Assembly: GCF_019134595.1 (NCBI RefSeq)
Contig: NZ_CP077770.1
Coordinates: forward strand, 40,001 to 104,000
Length of the DNA stretch: 64,000 bases
Reading direction: 5' to 3'
Origin: Pseudoalteromonas shioyasakiensis
GTDB lineage: Bacteria > Pseudomonadota > Gammaproteobacteria > Enterobacterales > Alteromonadaceae
The notes beneath the pieces are model-generated. The model was not told the origin of the DNA, made no database searches, and saw nothing but the letters and a program-made list of their open reading frames with translations. Shown piece after piece: positions 54,338 through 62,524 of the stretch. A program made the translations under genes and the position numbers. Each line of letters begins with the position of its first letter. Within the stretch, counting starts at the first letter, position 1.

Positions 54338-55543
54338 TTACTTAGAGCTAACTTTAATTTTCTCTATTAAATCCTTTGCTTGATAGTTTTCGTCTAAGGC
54401 AAAATCGAGTTGCACTAAGGCGTTTTTAAAGCCAGATTCAGACGGCGCATATTGCCATTGTTTTAAGGCTCTTTTCGCTTCTCGATTGAAAACACCTTCA
54501 GGCTCTGCACTCACCACACTAACATTGCTGGTGGCGCCGCTTGGTAAAATATCGTATTTCAAAACGACTGAACCGCTAATACCTTGCTCTGCCGCTTGAA
54601 TTGGGTATATCGGCTCTACGCGCATTACCGCTTGATAGTCTTTTGTCTTTTCAACGGACATCGGCTGTTTTGCAATGGCAAAACTGCTAAGCATGCCCAT
54701 TGTAAAAATAACTAACGCTGTTTTTGCAATAAATGAGCTGTTGTCGATCTGCTTGATCTGATTTAGACGTTGTAACATGGTGTTTTTATCTCCGTATTGT
54801 GAATAAGCCATTAAGCCTGTTCTGCTAAAGCTTGCACAGTGCACTAATGCCTTACTGTATAAAATTCGTTGTTCAGTTGATTTATTTTTGAGTACTTGCT
54901 CATCACATGAAAGCTCTTGAATGCGGCGCAGACTTGCATAACCAAGCCAAGCGACAGGGTTAAACCACAACAAAATAATGGCACTTAAAGCGATGGCATT
55001 AATTAGGTTATCTTTGCGTTTAATGTGCACTGATTCATGCTCTAAAATAAGCGCTAAAGCATGGCTGTTGTAATGGCTTTGGTAGTTTGTTGGCAGCACT
55101 AGCTTGGTGTTTATAACCCCCACAACCATTGGTGAACTCACCTGATTGCTTTGGTATAAGCGCATGCTTTGGTTGCTGTGCTGATCAAGCGTAATTGGCG
55201 CTAATTGCAGTTTTGCTAAAAAGCGGTAATGAAAATATACGGCAGTGATCAGCAGTGCGGCACTAATAAAGCCATAAATAGCAAACCAAGTGAGCGTAAA
55301 CTGCGGCATTATTGCTGTGTTTGGCGTGATAGTCAGCTTACTGATAAAGTCGTTTTGAATTGGCTTTAAGTGCTCTGGTAGGTTCGCTAACAATAAACTA
55401 ATTGGTAAAAGCGCCCACAGTGTATAAACCAAGCGTGCCGACAGCTGGCTTAGTAACTTTCGCTCTAGCAGCAATAAAAACATAATTGCAGATGAGATCA
55501 AAAGTTGTTGATCTAACAACCAATTAAAAAATGCATCTAACAT
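54338..55543 (-). CDS. BlaR1/M56 membrane metalloprotease with TonB C-terminal domain
   Basis: A 401-residue protein. Three to four N-terminal membrane helices surround an M56 peptidase domain with the zinc site LEHESVHIKRKDN (HExxH, about 175). After a further helix (about 270-290) the C-terminal 110 residues form a TonB-type domain (VEPIYPIQAAEQGISGSVVLKYDILPSG in part, ALKQWQYAPS). BlaR1 usually ends in a penicillin-binding sensor; here it is replaced by TonB. The upstream BlaI-like gene, nine bases away, is the likely substrate. The sensed signal is unknown and no beta-lactamase gene is near. Confidence 0.92.
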   Translation of the reverse strand: MLDAFFNWLLDQQLLISSAIMFLLLLERKLLSQLSARLVYTLWALLPISLLLANLPEHLKPIQNDFISKLTITPNTAIMPQFTLTWFAIYGFISAALLITAVYFHYRFLAKLQLAPITLDQHSNQSMRLYQSNQVSSPMVVGVINTKLVLPTNYQSHYNSHALALILEHESVHIKRKDNLINAIALSAIILLWFNPVAWLGYASLRRIQELSCDEQVLKNKSTEQRILYSKALVHCASFSRTGLMAYSQYGDKNTMLQRLNQIKQIDNSSFIAKTALVIFTMGMLSSFAIAKQPMSVEKTKDYQAVMRVEPIYPIQAAEQGISGSVVLKYDILPSGATSNVSVVSAEPEGVFNREAKRALKQWQYAPSESGFKNALVQLDFALDENYQAKDLIEKIKVSSK

Positions 55544-55552
55544 AACAACGCC

Positions 55553-55927
55553 TTATTTTTGCTGTTTTTCCCAATCATCGATAACCTTTTTCAGCTCATC
55601 AATATCATGTTGCGAGAGTTGCTCTGATTTAGCAAAGCCACTCACCAGCGGCGCAATTCGGCCATTAAAAAAGCGTTCAATAAAGCTTTGGCTTTCTTTT
55701 AATGTGTATTCTTCACGAGCAATGCAAGGGGTGTAGTTATACTGGCGACCTTGTTTCTCGAAGCTTAGTGCGCCTTTTTTAACTAAACGGCTGAGTAGCG
55801 TTTTAATGGTTTTTTCGTGCCATTCTTTATCGTCACTTAAACGCGCAATTACTTCACTTGCCGTGGCTGGGTAGCCAAGCCATACCGCATCTAATACTTC
55901 GAATTCAGCTTTAGAAAGTTCAATCAT
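55553..55927 (-). CDS. BlaI/MecI/CopY family repressor
   Basis: A 124-residue winged-helix repressor. LSKAEFEVLDAVWLGYPATASEV and HEKTIKTLLSRLVKKGALSFEKQGRQYNYTP, each in part, are typical of BlaI/MecI; the C-terminal half is the dimerisation and cleavage region. It is the first gene of a blaI-blaR1-like operon. BlaI-type TACAnnTGTA sequence lies just upstream, so it probably represses itself. Confidence 0.94.
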   Translation of the reverse strand: MIELSKAEFEVLDAVWLGYPATASEVIARLSDDKEWHEKTIKTLLSRLVKKGALSFEKQGRQYNYTPCIAREEYTLKESQSFIERFFNGRIAPLVSGFAKSEQLSQHDIDELKKVIDDWEKQQK

Positions 55928-55935
55928 TTTTATGC

Positions 55936-55975
55936 CTACAGATGTAATCTATAATTTAAGATTACACGCGTAATC
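55936..55975. promoter_or_regulatory. BlaI/MecI-type operator upstream of the repressor gene
   Basis: TACAGATGTA (55937-55946) fits the TACAnnTGTA core of BlaI/MecI operators and lies 10 bases before the repressor start. A second inverted repeat, GATTAC-ACGC-GTAATC (55960-55975), follows, with TGTAATC/GATTACA between them. The double site is consistent with autoregulation. Confidence 0.65.
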
Positions 55976-55995
55976 AATTAATGCAAACTTTTTTG

Positions 55996-56682
55996 TTAGA
56001 GAATGTCACTTTTTTTGATACTGACTATCTGTCCTTCGGGCAAATTCAGCGTGGAGAGTGAAAGATTTGCGATATCTGTGCGGTAAAGGTCGATGACTTT
56101 GTAGCCACAAAAACGAGCCATTTTACGTATTTGCCGATTTAAGCCTTGTTTTAAGACGATACAAAACTGCGTTTCGTTGACTTGGTTCACCGTGCAAGGG
56201 AGGGTTATTTGTTTATCGACAGGCACACCGCTCGCCATTTTTTTACAAAAGTCGCCATCAAGGGGCTTATCTACCGTAACTAAATAGCGTTTTGGTTGAT
56301 GGTAATCAGGGTGGATCAGTTGATTACAAAACTCACCGTCATTGGTCAAAATCAACAAACCTCGCGAGTCTTTGTCGAGCCGGCCAATTGGGTAAACCCG
56401 AGTGGTTTTAGGCAGACTATGAATAAGACTGGTTGGGTCGTCAGCATTTAATTTGCAATCTATACCAACAGGCTTGTGATACGCAAAGTAGGTGAGTGGC
56501 GCTTTTGCTGATATTTTTTCGCCAAGTACAATCACATCATCGTGCTCATCAACATGATCTATATGATTTGCGGCACGGCCATTTACTGTTACATCACCTT
56601 GATCTATCAAGCGCGATGCTTGCTTTCGAGAGCAAACACCCGCATGGGCAATAAATTTAGCAAGTCGTACTTTTTCTGGCAT
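55996..56682 (-). CDS. rluF: Pseudouridine synthase, RsuA/RluF family with S4 domain
   Basis: A 228-residue rRNA-modifying enzyme. An S4 RNA-binding domain (VRLAKFIAHAGVCSRKQASRL, DVTVNGRAA) is followed by the catalytic domain with YPIGRLDKDSRGLLILTNDG (catalytic Asp in RLDKDS) and GLNRQIRKMARFCGYKV. The last motif is of RluF type (23S U2604 in E. coli), but RluE or RsuA-like specificity is not excluded. MPEKVRLAKF is preferred to a GTG ten codons upstream because the family starts there. Confidence 0.88.
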   Translation of the reverse strand: MPEKVRLAKFIAHAGVCSRKQASRLIDQGDVTVNGRAANHIDHVDEHDDVIVLGEKISAKAPLTYFAYHKPVGIDCKLNADDPTSLIHSLPKTTRVYPIGRLDKDSRGLLILTNDGEFCNQLIHPDYHQPKRYLVTVDKPLDGDFCKKMASGVPVDKQITLPCTVNQVNETQFCIVLKQGLNRQIRKMARFCGYKVIDLYRTDIANLSLSTLNLPEGQIVSIKKSDIL

Positions 56683-56762
56683 GAGTGATTTTTGTACAAT
56701 TAATTTGATCACAGTATATCAAAATCACGTATAAATAGTTCCACCACCAAAGAGGAACGCAC

Positions 56763-57068
56763 ATGCCTATCAAGTTATCAGAGCTTGCAGATCACCAACC
56801 ACTGCAAAAGGTCATCCTTCATTCATTAGAAATGGCGCTGTATCAAGTGTCTGTGGTAATTAATAACGTTGAGTATTATGTTACTGATGAGCAAGGTGAG
56901 TTTATTCGTGATATTAGCCCGTTGCATATTCAAAAGCGTCTTGATCACCTAAGTTATGGCGATATGGTTTTACGCCACACCAGTGCTTATGATGAAATGT
57001 GCGGTCAGCCCGAAAAGCTGGCGAGTAACATGCTCGAAGTACCTTATGGCAAGAACCACTTATACTGA
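56763..57068 (+). CDS. DUF6482 family protein
   Basis: A 101-residue soluble protein. VILHSLEMALYQVSVVINNVEYYV (in part), LHIQKRLDHL and VLRHTSAYDEMCGQP are the DUF6482 pattern as I remember it. AGAGGAAC precedes the ATG. Function unknown. It is divergent from the pseudouridine synthase gene, and a MITE-like element begins 35 bases after its stop. Confidence 0.82.
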   Translation: MPIKLSELADHQPLQKVILHSLEMALYQVSVVINNVEYYVTDEQGEFIRDISPLHIQKRLDHLSYGDMVLRHTSAYDEMCGQPEKLASNMLEVPYGKNHLY

Positions 57069-57103
57069 TTAACGATATAAGCGTATACTGAGTCATAACA
57101 TTC

Positions 57104-57371
57104 TATATACCCAAACCACCTCAAGATGCGAGTTTCAGTTGGAATTAAAAGCGATTTAGGCAAGGCATTGATTGCAAGTAATAGGGTTCTATTGTTAAAA
57201 TCAATAACGCAGTATAAATCGCTTTTAAACCAACCCTTTGGGCGCTTCACAGGCACTTACTCTCATCGTTGTTACTTCTTAAAAGGGACTGCCATTCTTG
57301 CAAAGTAACGCCTTGATATTAAGCACCTGTGAAACGCTGAATTCTGCATCTTGAGGTGGCTTGGGTATATA
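57104..57371. mobile_element. 268-bp MITE-like element with terminal inverted repeats
   Basis: The ends TATATACCCAA.CCACCTCAAGATGC (57104 onward) and its complement (ending 57371) match over about 28 bases with two or three differences. Inside are two further inverted pairs: AAAAGCGATTTA with TAAATCGCTTTT (about 57147/57217), and CACAGGCACTTA with TAAGCACCTGTG (about 57249/57320). No transposase is encoded. A duplicated TA may be the target site. From memory, close copies occur in other Pseudoalteromonas and Vibrio-like genomes. Its right end is four bases from the next ATG. Confidence 0.82.
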
Positions 57372-57375
57372 TGCT

Positions 57376-57783
57376 ATGTATCAATTAAAAAGTGATGACT
57401 CAGCTGATCTAAACAACCAGCTAAGAGAACATATTGTGGCTTTCAACGCCGCGCATTTTAATGCCGAGCGTATTCCTTTAGGCTTTAAATTTGTAAATAA
57501 ACAAAACACTGTTGTTGCTGGTATACATGGCCAAGTATTTGGTAATTGGCTGCTTATTGGTTGGCTTTGGTGTGATGATAAGACACGTGGTAAAGGGCTA
57601 GCGACACGATTGTTAGCTGAATTAGAGAGCAAAGCTAAAGCGTTTGGTGCAAATACCGCTCAACTTGATACGCTCGATTTCCAAGCCAAACCCTTTTACG
57701 AAAAAAACGGCTACCAAGTTAAATACGAAATGAGTAACTACCCACTTGACGGTTACCGTTATTTTATGGAAAAAAGCCTTTAA
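57376..57783 (+). CDS. GNAT family N-acetyltransferase
   Basis: A 135-residue acetyltransferase. The acetyl-CoA site is DDKTRGKGLATRLLAELE, followed by FYEKNGYQVKYEM, and WLLIGWLWCDD is the usual central strand. The ATG at 57376 is only four bases past the MITE-like element, and no Shine-Dalgarno is visible; the element therefore supplies the whole 5' region. An upstream TTG inside the element is the alternative start. Substrate unknown. Confidence 0.87.
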   Translation: MYQLKSDDSADLNNQLREHIVAFNAAHFNAERIPLGFKFVNKQNTVVAGIHGQVFGNWLLIGWLWCDDKTRGKGLATRLLAELESKAKAFGANTAQLDTLDFQAKPFYEKNGYQVKYEMSNYPLDGYRYFMEKSL

Positions 57784-57797
57784 CTATTGGCTTTTAC

Positions 57798-58157
57798 TTA
57801 CTTTGCTTTGAGCACGTCTTGCTCGGTAAAAGTAATCCCTAAGAAAGGAGTCGCTTCAGGGGCAAGCATAAAGGTGCGAATGTTCATATGGTCTTGCCCT
57901 TCAGGATTGGGCAACACGTCATCACGATAAAACGCGCCAAAGCAATCTAGGGTATTTTGTTTACTTAGTTGATTAAGCTTTGCAAAGGCAAAAATTTTAC
58001 ATGAGCCATTATTTTCATTTGCCTCGCTTAGCAGGCCATGATTGTTAAAACCGCTTGGGGTAAAATCGTAATTGCTGTCTATGACCGCCATGGTATCGGT
58101 AAACTCAATTTGCTGTGGTGTGCTTGCTAATGTCGCCAGGAATTCGTTAAGAGTCAT
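57798..58157 (-). CDS. HopJ type III effector family protein
   Basis: A 119-residue soluble protein. VIDSNYDFTPSGFNNHG, NGSCKIFAFAKLNQLSKQ and CFGAFYRDDVLPNPEGQDHMNIRTFM, the last in part, are the HopJ family landmarks. The family is named after a Pseudomonas syringae effector but is widespread in free-living bacteria; no type III secretion gene is in the window. It is probably a housekeeping protein of unknown role. Confidence 0.9.
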   Translation of the reverse strand: MTLNEFLATLASTPQQIEFTDTMAVIDSNYDFTPSGFNNHGLLSEANENNGSCKIFAFAKLNQLSKQNTLDCFGAFYRDDVLPNPEGQDHMNIRTFMLAPEATPFLGITFTEQDVLKAK

Positions 58158-58166
58158 TGCTTGTCC

Positions 58167-59279
58167 TTAAAAATTGTTCTTTATCAACTCTAACTCATTC
58201 ACTTGCTGATTGATATTAAACTTAAAATTCTCTAAAAAGTTCATACCTAATAAACCATAGCCGGCATGATTTTCTATTACCAGCACTTCAAAATTACTAA
58301 TACGCTGTTGTCCAACTTGAAACGATTCGAGCTGATAACGCTGTGCTTCGACAATTCCATTAGCAGTGTTTACTTCAAGTGTGCCAAGATAATTGGCTGG
58401 GGTGTTAAGCGAGTTTAATAATGTTTGGTTAATTACAGTAAAGCTAGCGCCCGTGTCGATCATCAGCTCGGTTTTAATATCATCGTTAATAATACTGTTT
58501 ACTAAAAAGTGTGAACCTCGAGCGGTTAACTTTATAACTTCAACACCTGCTAAGGCTTGTTGAATCAACTGATGTAATTGCTCGGCCTGTGGTTTATAGT
58601 CATGATCTTCAGGCAGTTGATCTAGGGTAATTTGGCTTGCGACATAATCTTCTAAATGATAGTTAGCTAATGCATGGTTATATAAGTAATACGCGTTACC
58701 TGGCGCGTAATCAAGCCACTGTTGACTGCTATTAAGCAATGCCTGCCATTGTTGTGCTGCAGTTAGCTCATCAATATAGGATGCGCTTATCTCGTTAATT
58801 TGTTTGTTAAGTAGTTGCTTATCATTGCTGTCTAACTGGTTGCTAAGAGCCAGTAAGCTGATAATTCCCTGTTGGGTATCACCTTGTGCTATTAAACGCT
58901 TAGCATCAAGCTCAAGCATAGCGACATCGTAAGGGTGGTTATTTAAAAAGGCCGTTAGAAATTGTTCACTTAAAGTGAATTTTTGGTGGGAAAGCCATGA
59001 TTCTAGTTGCTGTTGCCAAGCTCGTTTTAGCTGCCTTGCATAACGAGGTTCATTCACAAGTAATTGAGTGTACTCAGCAACCGCTTTATCGAATAACTGA
59101 TTGCTAAATAGTGCAACTGCTTGCTGGAAGTGGGCAGGTAACGCCGTGCCTTTTTGTACTTTAGGCGCTGGTGCGACAGTTTCTATTTCTAACGGCTTTG
59201 CTGGGTTAAAAAGCTGCCAAATAAAGTAACCATTTAAACTAAGAGAACACAGTAATATTAATTTAAGTAAAGCATTCAT
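58167..59279 (-). CDS. Membrane-anchored retropepsin-like aspartic protease with helical repeats
   Basis: A 370-residue protein with an N-terminal anchor (5-24). Residues about 45-235 are TPR-like helical repeats (VAEYTQLLVNEPRYARQ, LYNHALANYHLEDYVAS). The C-terminal 120 residues form a retropepsin domain with catalytic Asp in TELMIDTGASFTVIN and GYGLLGMNFLENFKF. It would act in the periplasm as a homodimer. The lipid-modified or TM-only alternative is open; no lipobox is clear. Cognate substrate unknown. Confidence 0.88.
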   Translation of the reverse strand: MNALLKLILLCSLSLNGYFIWQLFNPAKPLEIETVAPAPKVQKGTALPAHFQQAVALFSNQLFDKAVAEYTQLLVNEPRYARQLKRAWQQQLESWLSHQKFTLSEQFLTAFLNNHPYDVAMLELDAKRLIAQGDTQQGIISLLALSNQLDSNDKQLLNKQINEISASYIDELTAAQQWQALLNSSQQWLDYAPGNAYYLYNHALANYHLEDYVASQITLDQLPEDHDYKPQAEQLHQLIQQALAGVEVIKLTARGSHFLVNSIINDDIKTELMIDTGASFTVINQTLLNSLNTPANYLGTLEVNTANGIVEAQRYQLESFQVGQQRISNFEVLVIENHAGYGLLGMNFLENFKFNINQQVNELELIKNNF

Positions 59280-59348
59280 CCGTTTCGCCCACCAGTTTTA
59301 AATCTTCGTTGCCTATTTACTCAGCATAAAACAAATTCTTCAAAGTCG

Positions 59349-60059
59349 TTACTTTTTAACTAAATGATTGAGCGCCATGATATTACTTATTTCAATATCC
59401 GCTAATCCTTGATAACGATATTGCATTGCTTGGTTATTTAGCCAAACACTTTGGCATCCGGCATTATTGGCGCCTTTTACATCAGTATCTAGACTATCGC
59501 CAATGTGCAAAATTTCCTTATGATTAACCTCTAACTGCTTTGCTGCGCTATCAAATAAAGCGCTGTGCGGCTTCGCTTTTCCGTGTGGGCCTGCTTGTAA
59601 AACTAACTCAAACACACCATTAAGGTTAAACTTTTCTACTTCGACATTACCATTGGTGATGGCGATGAGGCGGTAGTGTTTACCGAGGTTAGCAAGTAAT
59701 TCAAGCACTTCATCAGTTACGGTTATTTGACTGCGGGCATCAGCGAATGCCTGATAAGCGTTTTCGGCATGCAACTGAGCTTGCTCTGCTGAAAAACCCA
59801 GATCTGTCATGGCATAGTGTAATGCTGCTTGTCGCCAGCGCGTAACGTCATCAATTAAAGTCGCATCTTGCTTTAAGGCATTATCGCGGCATGTTAACCA
59901 GTAGCTCATGCTATCGGTGGGCCACTGGTCTAGCGCTTCGAGGTAATCAGCTTGTGCTTGCAAGGCTGATTTTATGATCGGATGGTTGTTGTAAAGTGTG
60001 TCGTCTAAATCAAAACTTAAAACAGAAACTGGCGATAGGGCACGGTTAAATCGGATCAT
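59349..60059 (-). CDS. yigB: HAD-family hydrolase, YigB-like
   Basis: A 236-residue HAD phosphatase. Motif I is SFDLDDTLYNNHPI, motif II AITNGNVE, motif III the KPHSALF lysine, and motif IV LHIGDSLDTDVKGANNAGC. By order after xerC it is the counterpart of E. coli YigB, which dephosphorylates FMN and small phosphates. It is last of the lptM-lysA-dapF-DUF484-xerC run, 12 bases behind xerC. Confidence 0.9.
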   Translation of the reverse strand: MIRFNRALSPVSVLSFDLDDTLYNNHPIIKSALQAQADYLEALDQWPTDSMSYWLTCRDNALKQDATLIDDVTRWRQAALHYAMTDLGFSAEQAQLHAENAYQAFADARSQITVTDEVLELLANLGKHYRLIAITNGNVEVEKFNLNGVFELVLQAGPHGKAKPHSALFDSAAKQLEVNHKEILHIGDSLDTDVKGANNAGCQSVWLNNQAMQYRYQGLADIEISNIMALNHLVKK

Positions 60060-60071
60060 AATGACAAGGGT

Positions 60072-61025
60072 TTACTCTGATGTTGAGCGCTTTTTAGCGC
60101 GTGGATGGGTGTTATCGTACACTTTAGCTAAATGCTGAAAATCTAAATGCGTATAAACTTGAGTAGCAGACAAACTACTGTGTCCTAACAATTCTTGTAC
60201 GGCGCGCAGATCCCCTGATGATTCTAAGATATGTGATGCAAACGAGTGGCGCAACTTATGCGGATGCACTTGCGAGCTGATCCCTTGCTTAATACCCCAT
60301 TCTTGCATGCGAAGGCGAACCTGGCGTACGGAAATTCGCTTTTTTTGGCTGCTAACAAACACGGCTATTTCATCTGGGTGTGCAAATTGAGGGCGAATTT
60401 TCAGCCATGCTTTTAATGCGCTGAGCGCTTTGCTGCCTACAGGTAATAAACGCTCTTTGTTACCTTTACCACGGACTAAAATTTCGCCTTCAGTCGGGTT
60501 TATATCATGTATGTTAGCGCCAACTAACTCGCTAATGCGTAAACCTGATGAGTACATTAATTCCATCATGGCTTTGTCACGAATAGCTAAAGGCTCATCA
60601 TCGGGCAACTCTAGTAGCTTAGCCATCTGGTCTACGTCTAAATTTTTGGGTAAAGGTTTGGAAAACTTCGGACCTTTAATGGCTTCTGCCGGATTATGAT
60701 AATGTGCCTGACAGGCTATATTTTTGGCTTTTAAGAATTTATATAAACTGCGAATACAACTCAGTTTTAAACTGATTGTGCGACCACTTAATTGTTTGCT
60801 GCGCATTTGCATGCTGTAACGGCGAATATGCTCACCTTGAACGGCAAACCAGTCTTCACATAGTTTACTAAAGTACAAAGCTGCAAAGCCTAGCTGGCTG
60901 GTGTATTGGTTTACTGTGTGCGCTGAGTATTGTTTTTCGTAGCGTAAGTAATCTGCAAAAAGTTGGATGGGTGTACGCCAAGCATCACTTAATTCATTAA
61001 TGTCTGGCGTCGTCACATCGCTCAT
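60072..61025 (-). CDS. xerC: Tyrosine recombinase XerC
   Basis: A 317-residue site-specific recombinase that, with XerD, resolves chromosome dimers at dif. The core-binding domain (about 15-105) is followed by the catalytic domain with Arg in SSGLRISELVGANI, HPHKLRHSFASHIL (His, Arg), GHSSLSATQVYTHLDF (His and nucleophile Tyr) in the usual spacing. It overlaps the DUF484 stop by four bases, as in other gammaproteobacteria. Confidence 0.96.
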   Translation of the reverse strand: MSDVTTPDINELSDAWRTPIQLFADYLRYEKQYSAHTVNQYTSQLGFAALYFSKLCEDWFAVQGEHIRRYSMQMRSKQLSGRTISLKLSCIRSLYKFLKAKNIACQAHYHNPAEAIKGPKFSKPLPKNLDVDQMAKLLELPDDEPLAIRDKAMMELMYSSGLRISELVGANIHDINPTEGEILVRGKGNKERLLPVGSKALSALKAWLKIRPQFAHPDEIAVFVSSQKKRISVRQVRLRMQEWGIKQGISSQVHPHKLRHSFASHILESSGDLRAVQELLGHSSLSATQVYTHLDFQHLAKVYDNTHPRAKKRSTSE

Positions 61026-61633
61026 GCAAGTTCCAATAAGCGCAGTTGCAATGAGCGCACAAACTCAAGGACAAAAAAGCTGTCTTTTGCCGGTTCGAAG
61101 TGATTTACGTCATCACTACCAAACGCTAAAATAGCCACAGGATGTTTCGTGTTACCAATTAGATATAGGGCAGTAGACTGAGTTGTGTCTGAAAATAGTA
61201 AGTCTCTTTCTTGCTGACTTACTCGACCTAAGTAAATACCGTCGTTTTGCAGGCGATGGGCAATTAACTCATCAAACTTTGTATCGTACTTAACTAAGTG
61301 ACATTCGTTAATTGATGGATTTGTACAAATAATATTGCGTAAGTTGCTAGCTAGTGTCGTAAAGTCGTAGTTAGTCCATAACTGACGATGGCATTCACTG
61401 AATAAGCGGTAAATCAATTCGTTTTCTTTTACTTGCTCAACGAGCTGATCAATCTTATTTTTTAATAACGTATTGTGTTCACGTAATTGGCGCTGTTGAA
61501 TATGTACCAAAGACGTTGTTCCCGCTGTTTGTTGCTGTAGCTCAACTTCAGCGAGCGCATCAGGGTTATTAATAAAAAAATCAGGGTGTGCTTTTAAATA
61601 TTCAGCAATTTGTTGTTCTGTTAGTTTGCTCAT
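61022..61633 (-). CDS. DUF484 family protein
   Basis: A 203-residue protein with an N-terminal helical segment ([11 protein letters not shown]), a coiled coil (about 45-75) and a GAF-like domain (90-200). The family is always near dapF and xerC in gammaproteobacteria. It overlaps dapF by four bases and xerC by four. Function unknown; the fold suggests ligand sensing. Confidence 0.93.
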   Translation of the reverse strand: MSKLTEQQIAEYLKAHPDFFINNPDALAEVELQQQTAGTTSLVHIQQRQLREHNTLLKNKIDQLVEQVKENELIYRLFSECHRQLWTNYDFTTLASNLRNIICTNPSINECHLVKYDTKFDELIAHRLQNDGIYLGRVSQQERDLLFSDTTQSTALYLIGNTKHPVAILAFGSDDVNHFEPAKDSFFVLEFVRSLQLRLLELA

Positions 61634-62460
61634 AATGCCACTTGTCCATCAAATACATGCTCAGCAGGGCCCGTCATTCGTACAGGGTGGCCTTCGCCTT
61701 GCCAACGTACTTGTAAACTGCCGCCGGGTAAGTCAACTTGTACGGTATTAGCAAGTTTACTCTGAATTTGACCAACCACGACCGCAGCACAGGCACCTGT
61801 ACCACAGGCTAAGGTTTCACTAACGCCACGTTCCCACACTCTTAGTTTAATGTGATCTTGCGAAATTACCTGCATAAAACCAACATTTGCGCGTTGAGGA
61901 AAACGCTCATGATTTTCAAGGAGTGGGCCTAAGGTTGTTACTTCTGCGGTATGAATGTCATCAACTTCTAACACGCAATGTGGGTTACCCATCGACACTG
62001 CGCCACTAAATACAGTGTGTTCTTCAGTGCGAAGTATATAGGTTAGCTCTCGCTTGCTGGCTTTTAATGGGATTTTGTTCGGTTCAAAATTGGGGTGGCC
62101 CATATTCACCGTTACTTGGCCATCTTTCTCTATATAAAGCGTGAGGTTACCAGATTTAGTTGAAACCGAAATTTTATGCTTATTGGTCAGGCCCTTCATA
62201 CGTACAAAGCGGGCGAAACAGCGCGCACCGTTGCCGCACTGTTCAACTTCGTTACCATCGGCATTGAAAATACGATAATGAAAATCGAGATCAGGAGAGT
62301 AAGGGGCTTCAACCATAAGCAGTTGATCGAAGCCAATGCCGAAATGGCGATCTGCCAGCTTCTTTATTTGATCACGTGATAAAAAAACATTTTGAGTAAT
62401 GTTATCAATAACGACAAAGTCATTACCTAGGCCGTGCATTTTTGAAAAATTAACTAACAT
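61630..62460 (-). CDS. dapF: Diaminopimelate epimerase
   Basis: A 276-residue enzyme that interconverts LL- and meso-diaminopimelate for lysine and peptidoglycan. The two catalytic cysteines lie in [11 protein letters not shown] and [24 protein letters not shown] opens the protein as usual. Length is normal. It sits between lysA and DUF484, overlapping the latter by four bases. Confidence 0.97.
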   Translation of the reverse strand: MLVNFSKMHGLGNDFVVIDNITQNVFLSRDQIKKLADRHFGIGFDQLLMVEAPYSPDLDFHYRIFNADGNEVEQCGNGARCFARFVRMKGLTNKHKISVSTKSGNLTLYIEKDGQVTVNMGHPNFEPNKIPLKASKRELTYILRTEEHTVFSGAVSMGNPHCVLEVDDIHTAEVTTLGPLLENHERFPQRANVGFMQVISQDHIKLRVWERGVSETLACGTGACAAVVVGQIQSKLANTVQVDLPGGSLQVRWQGEGHPVRMTGPAEHVFDGQVAL

Positions 62461-62524
62461 AACGCTCTAATTCGGGTTTGCTCTGAGCTAATCATGCCAC
62501 AGAGCAGGGCGGTTATAAAAACGT

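Noticed and set aside
54338..55927. Beta-lactam resistance locus
   Set aside because: The BlaR1-like protein lacks the penicillin-binding domain and no beta-lactamase gene lies in the window.
60072..61025. Tyrosine recombinase as a sign of an integrated mobile element
   Set aside because: Sequence and neighbours (dapF, DUF484, HAD) identify housekeeping XerC.
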